The position numbers and the translations under genes were made by a program. A stretch of DNA of 64,000 nucleotides from Streptococcus gallolyticus. GTDB lineage: Bacteria > Bacillota > Bacilli > Lactobacillales > Streptococcaceae. How positions within the stretch are numbered: the stretch's first letter is position 1; each line of letters opens with the position of its first letter. A model generated the notes under the pieces. The model had not been told where the DNA came from and ran no database searches. It saw nothing but the letters and a program-made list of their open reading frames with translations. The stretch lies in NCBI GenBank assembly GCA_019794795.1, contig JAIMFC010000002.1:187860-251859 (forward strand), given 5' to 3'. Shown one piece after another: positions 55,982 through 63,121 of this stretch.

Positions 55982-57515
55982 TGAAAACAAAACTGATAAG
56001 AAACTCGGGCTAAAGCTAAATAAAAAAGAAAAAACATTGCTTGGTACGGTTGCTGTTGGTCTCGTTGCATTCGGCTGTTACAATGTCTTAAATGGTTTAA
56101 TAACTAAAAATGGTGAGCTAGTGGAAGAGTATGACAGGTTGCAGTTGGAGTTCAATGAAAAAAGCGCAAAGATTGCTCGGAAAGGAGCCTTGGTTCAAGA
56201 ATTGAAAAAGCTGAACAGTGATACCAATAAAGTTGCTTCTAACTATTATGGTAATACTAATCAAGGGGAGTTTATCTATTTGATTGATCACTTGATTAGT
56301 AAAAGTGGCATCACTCTTCAACGGGTTGAATTTGCAGAAACAAAAGAACTAGAGTTTCCTGAAAAGACAGATAAGGATGCGGCAGCACAAGGGAAAGATC
56401 AGAAGGTTACAAAAACTGAGACAACTTCATCAACAACGAGTGCTTCAAGTACAGGAACGTCTACCTCGACGTCAACAAGTACAAGCTCCAGTTCTTCTTC
56501 TGAAACACAAAAAAGTTCGGAGTCAGCTACCCAGGCAGGTAACGAAGCAGAAAATAAATATGCCAATACCAATATTACACAAATGACAGCAGATATAGAT
56601 TTTTCAGGAACGTATTCTCAGGTATTGGAATTATTGAAAATGATTGATGCAAATGAGCGTACAATCGTATCAAGTGAATTGGACTTGGGTTCTCCTAAGG
56701 CAAAACAAGAAGTGGATAGGGTTGATCCGCTGATTGAGAAAGGGCATATCAAATTAAGATTTTATCAAGTAGAAGATGTAGAGCGATATGTAAGTAAACC
56801 AGCAAGTAATGTTGATAAAACACCAATTCCATTTGCTCATGTGGTTTCACCATTTAAGCGTGCATCGTGGTTGTCTATCTCTGAAGATGGTGGTAAAAAA
56901 TCAGCTTCAAAATCATCTTCAACAACATCGAACTCTTCGTCTGATGTGGGTTCTGGTTTAGGCTCGGCTCCTGGACCAGCGTATCTCCAACAATTGGCCA
57001 ATTCAACAAATAATACAGGTGGGATTTCAGCTTATTACAACACATCAACACTGTATCGCTTTGAAACAAACTTAAAATTGAAAAACAAAGCCAATGATGC
57101 AGAGACTGACGTTACGGTAGATACAGGCGACTTCCTTGAGGGGGCTGGTTCAAACGTTGTGCAGATTCCTGCAAGCAAAGAAAAAGTCATTTATGAAATG
57201 AGATTGCAAGATCCATTTATCACATTGAATGAAAAACCAGATTATATCCTTTTTGACTTCCATAGTTCTAAAAAGTGGGATGGTAGTCTGGGAATGATTG
57301 TTGAAAATGCAAATGGTCAAGAAATCCAAGTAGGTTTATTAGAAGGCTTGCAGTGGGAAGGTTGGCGTGAAGCTAGATTTGATCCTACCAGCGTGGCGAG
57401 CTTGAGTTATCCATTGAAGGTAAAAGGTTTTTACTTTGAAACACCAAACACCAATAGTGATGGAACAACATTAAAATTGGACAATTTTGCAATTCAGAGT
57501 TTGATATCCAATTAA
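55968..57515 (+). CDS. pilO: PilO-like protein with Ser/Thr linkers and extra C-terminal domain
   Basis: 515 residues from GTG 55968 (AAAGGA 11 bases upstream); ATG 55956 is an alternative. One transmembrane helix (TLLGTVAVGLVAFGCYNVL), then a coiled coil and PilO-like domain to about 290, interrupted by a Ser/Thr-rich linker (56410-56540). A second Ser-rich linker (about 56890-56960) leads to a C-terminal all-beta module (IYEMRLQDPFITLNEKPDYILFDF... PLKVKGFYFETPNTN) that resembles carbohydrate-binding jelly rolls. Typical PilO is about 200 residues, so the extra part is unusual. Topology puts it outside the membrane. Confidence 0.8.
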   Translation: MKKNNENKTDKKLGLKLNKKEKTLLGTVAVGLVAFGCYNVLNGLITKNGELVEEYDRLQLEFNEKSAKIARKGALVQELKKLNSDTNKVASNYYGNTNQGEFIYLIDHLISKSGITLQRVEFAETKELEFPEKTDKDAAAQGKDQKVTKTETTSSTTSASSTGTSTSTSTSTSSSSSSETQKSSESATQAGNEAENKYANTNITQMTADIDFSGTYSQVLELLKMIDANERTIVSSELDLGSPKAKQEVDRVDPLIEKGHIKLRFYQVEDVERYVSKPASNVDKTPIPFAHVVSPFKRASWLSISEDGGKKSASKSSSTTSNSSSDVGSGLGSAPGPAYLQQLANSTNNTGGISAYYNTSTLYRFETNLKLKNKANDAETDVTVDTGDFLEGAGSNVVQIPASKEKVIYEMRLQDPFITLNEKPDYILFDFHSSKKWDGSLGMIVENANGQEIQVGLLEGLQWEGWREARFDPTSVASLSYPLKVKGFYFETPNTNSDGTTLKLDNFAIQSLISN

Positions 57516-57530
57516 AAAGTGACAGTGTGA

Positions 57531-57562
57531 CTCATAGAGCAAATCCCAACAAGCTCTATGAG
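57531..57562 (+). promoter_or_regulatory. Hairpin between pilO and the downstream accessory genes
   Basis: Perfect 10-bp stem CTCATAGAGC/GCTCTATGAG with a 12-base loop, flanked by further pairing (TGACA with TGTCA). The T-rich end TTGTCATTTTT follows after about 20 bases. It may be a partial terminator separating core and accessory genes. Confidence 0.6.
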
Positions 57563-57693
57563 TACAGCTTACTTTGTCATTTTTAAACTTTTAGGTCCAT
57601 ATTGAGTCATGGTTTGAGTTCGTAACGCCTCTCTCTCTGTATGTAATGAAACGATGAAAGAACGAACAAGGAATAAAAAAGAAGGAGGAAATA

Positions 57694-58950
57694 ATGGCGT
57701 ATTTACAAATGTTTGGCTTAACATTCATCATAATTCATACGATTAGTATTATGTTTGTAGCTAAGTTGGGGATAGCGAAGCGAATCTTTCTAGCTATGTG
57801 GATGGGGATGTTTGTCTTTTTCCTTCCTAGAATGTATCAATATTTACAAGTAACTCCACTCTATTTTGGTGGTCTATGTGTGGGTATTTTTTCTATCTAT
57901 GTAGTCTCGCTTTTTTCACAATACATGCGAGACGCTATAGAGCATCGTAAGCAAATCAAAAAAAACAGAGAAACTCGAGAACTATTCTTTGTCAGTGAGA
58001 CACAAGTAGAGGAATCTTTCATAGAGAATCCAGTATATGGTAGTTTATTGACGGAGAAAACGGAAGCAGTGAAAGATGATACCAAAGAACTGTCACGCTT
58101 GCAATCACGACAAAAGGATAAAAAGAAAAACACTAAATCCTCTACCGATAAAGTGATACAGATGCCGTCAAAAAATGTATCACAATCTGCGAAAAAAAAT
58201 ATTCCTTCACAGGAGGAACAAGCGATTTTATACGATCAATCAAATCGTATGAGTTTAGAGGAAGAGTTTTTAGCTGTTAATAAGAAAGAAAACACAAATA
58301 TAGTTACGCCTATTTCGAATCATTCTTCAGTATTTGAACCACAACAAACCTCTATAAAAGAGGTGGATAATATGGTATCTCAAACCTTATCTAAACTGGA
58401 TAATCTCTTTTCGGGGAATATGGATAAGGAAGAATCTGCTAATTTATTTATAGAAAAAGAAACTCCGGTGCATATGAATGTTTCAGAAGATAAGGCTGTA
58501 GATGTTGTGATGACAGATGAAGAAGAAGAGATTTTACGAGAAATTGAAGTAATTTTTTCTCAACATAAGGATTTAGAGTCACCAGTTGCAGTACATAATA
58601 AAAAAGCACAAGACGACGTGATTTTAACTGTTAATCCACTATCCGGCGAGGCTGTTGAATGGGTAAAAACGAAAAAAACAGAAGAACCATATTTCAATAC
58701 TGAAGAACAAATTGATAAAGAAATCTATTTCCGATTCTTATTATTTGAAATTCGCGAGTTGTTAGTTTTAGGCTTTTATCAGGAAGCTGTGGATTACTTG
58801 AAGGAGATTTTGATTGATTCCTATGACAAGGAAATTCGTCGGAATGCCCTTTGCTTATTGGAGTTAATTCGAGTGGAACTCTACAATCCACATATCAGTG
58901 AAACCGTAAGAAATGAATATAAGTTTTTAGAGGAGCGTAAGGTATTATGA
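57694..58950 (+). CDS. T4P-locus membrane protein with C-terminal helical domain
   Basis: 418 residues, GAAGGAGG start. Three N-terminal transmembrane segments (FGLTFIIIHTISIMFVA, IFLAMWMGMFVFFLP, YFGGLCVGIFSIYVVSLF) are followed by a long charged, low-complexity cytoplasmic region (about 90-330) and a compact helical C-terminus (FRFLLFEIRELLVLGFYQEAVDYLKEILIDSYDKEIRRNALCLLELI) resembling a TPR/helical pair. I do not recognise a family. Its place inside the pilus locus, overlapping the next gene by four bases (ATGA), suggests a scaffold or regulator at the platform. In the S. sanguinis scheme it would be one of the pilH-K genes, but which is not clear. Confidence 0.75.
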   Translation: MAYLQMFGLTFIIIHTISIMFVAKLGIAKRIFLAMWMGMFVFFLPRMYQYLQVTPLYFGGLCVGIFSIYVVSLFSQYMRDAIEHRKQIKKNRETRELFFVSETQVEESFIENPVYGSLLTEKTEAVKDDTKELSRLQSRQKDKKKNTKSSTDKVIQMPSKNVSQSAKKNIPSQEEQAILYDQSNRMSLEEEFLAVNKKENTNIVTPISNHSSVFEPQQTSIKEVDNMVSQTLSKLDNLFSGNMDKEESANLFIEKETPVHMNVSEDKAVDVVMTDEEEEILREIEVIFSQHKDLESPVAVHNKKAQDDVILTVNPLSGEAVEWVKTKKTEEPYFNTEEQIDKEIYFRFLLFEIRELLVLGFYQEAVDYLKEILIDSYDKEIRRNALCLLELIRVELYNPHISETVRNEYKFLEERKVL

Positions 58951-60137
58951 TTAGTTGCAAGTCGGTCATTGGAACTGCAGTAATTGAAATTGAAAAAGGT
59001 GTGGGACTTGGAGAAATTCATCAAGTTGTAGTGGACAAGGGAGTTATGTTAACTTTTGTTGTCAAATCACGACATGAAGATCCGTCGCATGCTTTAATGA
59101 TTGGAAATAATATTTATGGTATTGGTAATTTTGCAGCAACTGTGAAAAATTCAGATGCATTGCAGGCAATTACACAAGAGGAATTACAGCTTCTTGTAGA
59201 TAAGCAAGGTGTTATCATTGATGAAATTGTCATTACAGTAGATGGAAATAAAATTGGTCGTGTAACCGACTATTTTATTGATAATGAAAATGAGATTGGC
59301 TTCTTGCTAGTTGATCCTGAGAATGATGGAGAAGTATTCCAAATTCCTAAATCACAAATTTTAATGATTGGAAAAGAATACATCATTTTAAATGAAGAAT
59401 GCAACACTTTGGAAGCAAGTACAGAATCAACAATGATTGATTTTTCAGTTAAGCCACGTCCAGCTTTAGAAAAAGTTGATCATCAACATGAGGCTGATGT
59501 CTCTCAAAAAGTAGAACCTGTAACAGAGTCTACTTCCAATGATACTCCAGCTCCTAAAAAAGAAACAAATTCATGGATACCTGAAATGGATACTAAAATA
59601 GTAAATGATCAAAAATTTGATTTAGATACTATGTTAGCTAATCTAAAAATTAGTGAAGATTTTTCAGATTTGAATTCTTCTATGAAAACTGAAGAAAGTA
59701 TGCAAAAGGAAATACCTGAAATTGAGTCAATGGCAATTGAAAGTACATCTTTGAAACAATTGAAAGAAGGTGAAGAAACTGCTGAAAGTCCTAAACAATC
59801 ATTAGAAGATATCTTTGCATCATTTTCAAACAATGATACTCCTAAAGAAGTTCAAGGAAAACGAGAGGAGTTTCAAATTCCAGTAGAATATGAAACTATT
59901 ACTGAGCCTGTTATTCATCATCAAGTAGTACCAATGCCAGTTACAAATGATGAGACAAAGAGCTATGTTGATAATCAAAAACGACTCTTGCTTGGAAAAA
60001 AATTGCAAAAAAATCTGCTGAACTCAGATGGTAGTGTGCTTCTTTATGCAGGTGAAGTAGTGACGGAAGAAATGATTGACCTGTTGCGTAGAATTGACAG
60101 ACGTTTATTGGTTCGTTTGGCAGGGAGTGTAGGCTAG
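58947..60137 (+). CDS. T4P-locus PRC-barrel domain protein
   Basis: 396 residues, cytoplasmic (no signal or TM). Two PRC-barrel-like domains: residues 1-70 (KSVIGTAVIEIEKGVGLGEIHQVVVDKGVMLTFVV) and about 85-150 (GNKIGRVTDYFIDNENEIGFLLVDPENDGEVFQIPKSQI). A long acidic linker then leads to a conserved C-terminal segment (LLLGKKLQKNLLNSDGSVLLYAGEVVTEEMIDLLRRI). PRC barrels are protein-interaction modules in RNA processing and photosynthetic proteins. A role in a pilus machine is unusual and probably structural or regulatory. It overlaps the upstream gene by 4 bases and ends just before the next. Confidence 0.82.
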   Translation: MISCKSVIGTAVIEIEKGVGLGEIHQVVVDKGVMLTFVVKSRHEDPSHALMIGNNIYGIGNFAATVKNSDALQAITQEELQLLVDKQGVIIDEIVITVDGNKIGRVTDYFIDNENEIGFLLVDPENDGEVFQIPKSQILMIGKEYIILNEECNTLEASTESTMIDFSVKPRPALEKVDHQHEADVSQKVEPVTESTSNDTPAPKKETNSWIPEMDTKIVNDQKFDLDTMLANLKISEDFSDLNSSMKTEESMQKEIPEIESMAIESTSLKQLKEGEETAESPKQSLEDIFASFSNNDTPKEVQGKREEFQIPVEYETITEPVIHHQVVPMPVTNDETKSYVDNQKRLLLGKKLQKNLLNSDGSVLLYAGEVVTEEMIDLLRRIDRRLLVRLAGSVG

Positions 60138-60138
60138 A

Positions 60139-61179
60139 ATGAAGGGGAGATTTTCAAAGTATCAGCCATTCATTCCCTTAGCTTTGTTTTTTATCTTTAT
60201 ACTCAGTTTGCTGACATATGTTACGACTATCTATAAACCAAGTTTACCCATGAGTATCAATGATCAAAAGATTGTGAATGTCCATTCAAGAAGTGAAGCG
60301 GAAGTTGCAGTATATAAAAGTTTACCATACAAAGCGAACTTTGCATTGTCAACAGGGCATTCCTTCTCAATGGATATGCGACTGTTGGGATTGAGTTATT
60401 TTTCAAAAACGGAACTAAAAAGTTTGGATAAAATTTCGAATACGAATTTATGGAATAAGTTTTCACCGTTTTTTGAAACAAAACAAAATCAACTCTTATC
60501 TATTTATTCAAAACGATTATTTTGGCTGCAATCTTTAGAAAAATCTATTCAAAATTTTCCAGATTTATTGAAACAGGAACCTGAAACGAATCACTTAATT
60601 GTTAATCCAGATAATCAAATGACGATATCAGCTCCTGTAGATGGTTATGAAATTCAATCACAAAATTTTATTGCTGTTGCTCAGAATATCAGTAAGACAG
60701 CTCAATTTGAGCATATTCCTTTAGAAGCAAACCTTATTAGTGCTGAGGATCAATCATGGAATTTATCTCAATATACACAATTTATTGATAAGATAGAGTT
60801 ACCACTTTCAGATAGTGCTGTTCAAAAATACAATCAAGAATTGGCATTTCATAAATTGCAAAATGTTTATATTGCAGCTGGTCAGAGTGTCAATTTTTTG
60901 GATGTTATTGGTAAATTGAATAAGAAATCAGGTTACCTAAGGAGTGTTATAGATGGGAAAGAAATTTATGGAAGTGGTGTCGAGTTAGTTGTGGATGCCC
61001 TTCAATCATTGACATTTAAACATATGAAAGTAAATTCTTACAAAGGTAAGGCTTTCAACATTGGAGATCCAGGTAAGGAATTCACTCAACTTTCTGTGAC
61101 AAATACAAGTCAGAATGATGTCGTTCTTTCTCTATCAAAGGAAGACTCACAATTAACAATTGTATTAGCAAGTAAATAA
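60139..61179 (+). CDS. T4P-locus membrane-anchored VanW-like protein
   Basis: 346 residues. One N-terminal membrane anchor (FIPLALFFIFILSLLTYVTTIY), then an extracellular region. The C-terminal 110 residues follow the VanW pattern: a G-x-S-V-NFLDVIG segment, GYLRSVIDGKEIYGSGVELVVDALQSL where VanW proteins have GGGICQVSSTLY, then SVTNTSQNDVVLSL and LTIVL at the end. The conserved Gly-Gly-Gly-Ile-Cys-Gln is replaced by GSGVELV, so it is a divergent relative at best. VanW is an accessory cell-wall protein, so a link with the peptidoglycan is plausible. The gene is coupled to the PRC-barrel gene. Confidence 0.7.
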   Translation: MKGRFSKYQPFIPLALFFIFILSLLTYVTTIYKPSLPMSINDQKIVNVHSRSEAEVAVYKSLPYKANFALSTGHSFSMDMRLLGLSYFSKTELKSLDKISNTNLWNKFSPFFETKQNQLLSIYSKRLFWLQSLEKSIQNFPDLLKQEPETNHLIVNPDNQMTISAPVDGYEIQSQNFIAVAQNISKTAQFEHIPLEANLISAEDQSWNLSQYTQFIDKIELPLSDSAVQKYNQELAFHKLQNVYIAAGQSVNFLDVIGKLNKKSGYLRSVIDGKEIYGSGVELVVDALQSLTFKHMKVNSYKGKAFNIGDPGKEFTQLSVTNTSQNDVVLSLSKEDSQLTIVLASK

Positions 61180-61318
61180 TAAAAATTTGTGACCGAATCA
61201 TTCAGTTTATCTTTTGTTTGGTCGTTAACTTGACTTGTCTAGTACTAAAAGTGACGGCAAAAACTACAAAATAAAATTGAGGAGAAGATGTGATTTTAAA
61301 ACAGAAGAGGAGTATGAA

Positions 61319-62086
61319 ATGGCAGTATTAGTATTTATCCTAGGACTTGCATTTGGTAGCTTTTATAATGTTGTCATTTATAGAGTTCCGCTTGAAAAAA
61401 GTATCATCAATGGTCGTTCAGCTTGCCCAAACTGTTCACATGTTCTAGGTGGTTTAGAGTTGATCCCGCTTCTATCCAGCGTTATTCAAGGGTTTAAATG
61501 CAAACACTGTCAGGTACATATTTCGCCGCGGTATTTTATCGTGGAATTGTTAACAGGTATTTTGTGGTGGGGAGCATATTTGCTGTTTGTCAATCAAGGG
61601 ATATGGATGGTTATTTCAGCTTGTCTATTGATATCTCTGGGGATTATTGTGGGCTATATTGATTTCGATACCCATTTCATATCTGATATTGTTTTACTTA
61701 TTTTTTTAGTTGGCCGGTTGAGTTTGATATGGCTGACAGGTGAATCATATTTGGAAACCTTTTGTTCTATGCTGGTAGCTTTATTGGTTTATGGCACCAT
61801 TTATTGGTTGGCAAAATTCTATTATAAGCAAGAAGCATTTGGTCCTGGTGACATTACTTATTTGATTACGCTTGGTAGTTGGTTTAGACCGCTTGATATT
61901 GCACTGGTCGCAATAGGTTCATTTTTTATTGCTGGACTTTTATTGTTAGTCATAACCTTAATTGAAGGAATGAAATTTGATGCGAAGAAAGAAATCCCCT
62001 TTGGGCCTGCTATGAGTATTATGGCTGTTTTATTCTATTTTTGGGGAGATTATATAAAGGAGTTATATATTCAATGGGTATTTTAA
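61319..62086 (+). CDS. pilD: Prepilin peptidase PilD
   Basis: 255 residues from ATG 61319 after GAGGAG; the longer frame from 61235 lacks a good site. The bifunctional leader peptidase/N-methylase opens with LGLAFGSFYNVVIYRVPLEKS and the zinc cysteines CPNC...CKHC. The A24 aspartates are in GYIDFDTHFISD and FGPGDI (GxGD). About seven transmembrane helices. It cleaves the class III leaders of PilE, PilB and PilC after Gly and methylates the new N-terminus. It is the only prepilin peptidase in this window. Confidence 0.92.
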   Translation: MAVLVFILGLAFGSFYNVVIYRVPLEKSIINGRSACPNCSHVLGGLELIPLLSSVIQGFKCKHCQVHISPRYFIVELLTGILWWGAYLLFVNQGIWMVISACLLISLGIIVGYIDFDTHFISDIVLLIFLVGRLSLIWLTGESYLETFCSMLVALLVYGTIYWLAKFYYKQEAFGPGDITYLITLGSWFRPLDIALVAIGSFFIAGLLLLVITLIEGMKFDAKKEIPFGPAMSIMAVLFYFWGDYIKELYIQWVF

Positions 62087-62694
62087 ATAAAAAAATAAGA
62101 GGCTTACACATGACGGCAACAGGCCTGATTAGTAGCACTCTTGTTATAGGACTTTTATTTGGTCAACAGATCATGGCAAGTCATCGGGAGAAAATTGATC
62201 CTGCAGATATTTATATTTCAGAGAATTTTAGTTCAAATGGTGGTGGCGTTATTTTGTTCTCAGAAGATGTTACAGTCCCTTCAACGGTATCGGCTGATTT
62301 TATCAACAGTCGCTTAGAGGGGACAAATATGGCGGGACTGGGTCAAGCTTTTAAAAAAGCTGAAAAGAATTATGGCGTGAATGCTATCTTTTTAACTGGC
62401 TTGGCTATTCATGAATCAGATTATGGAAGAAGTCAAATAGCACAAGTAAAAAACAATCTATTTGGTTTTATGGCATATGATTCTAGCCCATTTTCAAGTG
62501 CCGGTTACTTTGAATCATTTGATGCTTGTATAGACTATGTTGCACGCTATTTGAGCCAACATTATTTGAGACCGGATGGCATGTACTACAATGGAAAGAG
62601 TATTGCGGCAATTAATACTCGCTATGCATCCGATAAAGGGTGGTCTGAAAAAATTGCTATTCGTATTCGTGCTTTCTTAAATTTAAATAAATAG
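62074..62694 (+). CDS. Membrane-anchored glucosaminidase-type muramidase in the T4P locus
   Basis: 206 residues from ATG 62074, with AAGGAG and overlap with the pilD end. A transmembrane anchor or uncleaved signal (TGLISSTLVIGLLFGQQIM) is followed by a glucosaminidase domain: NAIFLTGLAIHESDYGRSQIAQVKNNLFGFMAYDSSPF with the catalytic glutamate in HESDYG, and SFDACIDYVARYLSQHYL. Similar enzymes cut glycan strands between GlcNAc and the next sugar. Next to pilus genes it probably opens the thick wall for pilus assembly. Confidence 0.88.
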   Translation: MGILNKKIRGLHMTATGLISSTLVIGLLFGQQIMASHREKIDPADIYISENFSSNGGGVILFSEDVTVPSTVSADFINSRLEGTNMAGLGQAFKKAEKNYGVNAIFLTGLAIHESDYGRSQIAQVKNNLFGFMAYDSSPFSSAGYFESFDACIDYVARYLSQHYLRPDGMYYNGKSIAAINTRYASDKGWSEKIAIRIRAFLNLNK

Positions 62695-62732
62695 TCGTTA
62701 GGTAAATGATAGCTGAAGATTGTTTTATCGCT

Positions 62733-62765
62733 AAAGAGCTAGACTACTGTTTAGCTCTTTTTTTT
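62733..62765 (+). terminator. Terminator of the T4P locus
   Basis: AAAGAGCTA/TAGCTCTTT stem with a 10-base loop followed by TTTTT. Confidence 0.9.
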
Positions 62766-63036
62766 GACAAAAGAATAATATCATAGTTTCGTTTTTTCTT
62801 CGTACTAGAAGAAGTAGGACTATTCAAAAATATTTTCTCTTAGTCTAAATTGCAAGACCAAGAGGAGTAAAAGAAGTTTTTCTAAGCGGTTAGGAATTCT
62901 TATACATCTATTTTTTTCATGACATTCTTTTTGAAGCGTTCACATTACTTAAGAAAGTAAAAAATTACGTTTCATTCTGTAGGCTATGAGGTCAATCTGC
63001 TTTTTATTCTATTACTAATATACAAAACACTTTTAT
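62766..63036. other. Intergenic region before the repeat protein
   Basis: About 270 bases, AT-rich, without an ORF that has a ribosome site. It should contain the promoter; TAATAT near 63017 is a possible -10. No repeat was recognised. Confidence 0.4.
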
Positions 63037-63100
63037 AAAGGAGGTGGTGCCTATGTTTGTATGAAATTAAAAGATGCGATCACATAAACTACTTTTAATT
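63037..63100 (+). promoter_or_regulatory. Leader with mini-ORFs and a hairpin before the repeat protein
   Basis: A strong site AAAGGAGG (63037-63044) precedes ATG TTT GTA TGA (63053-63064). The overlapping ATG 63061 gives an 8-residue frame (MKLKDAIT, to 63087). A perfect 9-bp stem AATTAAAAG/CTTTTAATT (63065-63073/63092-63100) covers both and is followed by ATTTTTAAT. Leader-peptide attenuation is possible; this is inference. Confidence 0.5.
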
Positions 63101-63121
63101 ATTTTTAATACTGGAGGATGT

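Noticed and set aside
45933..62694. Competence (ComG) pilus operon
   Set aside because: The locus has PilT, PilM, PilN, PilO and its own PilD and modular pilins, and no cin-box was seen upstream; it is a T4P locus instead.
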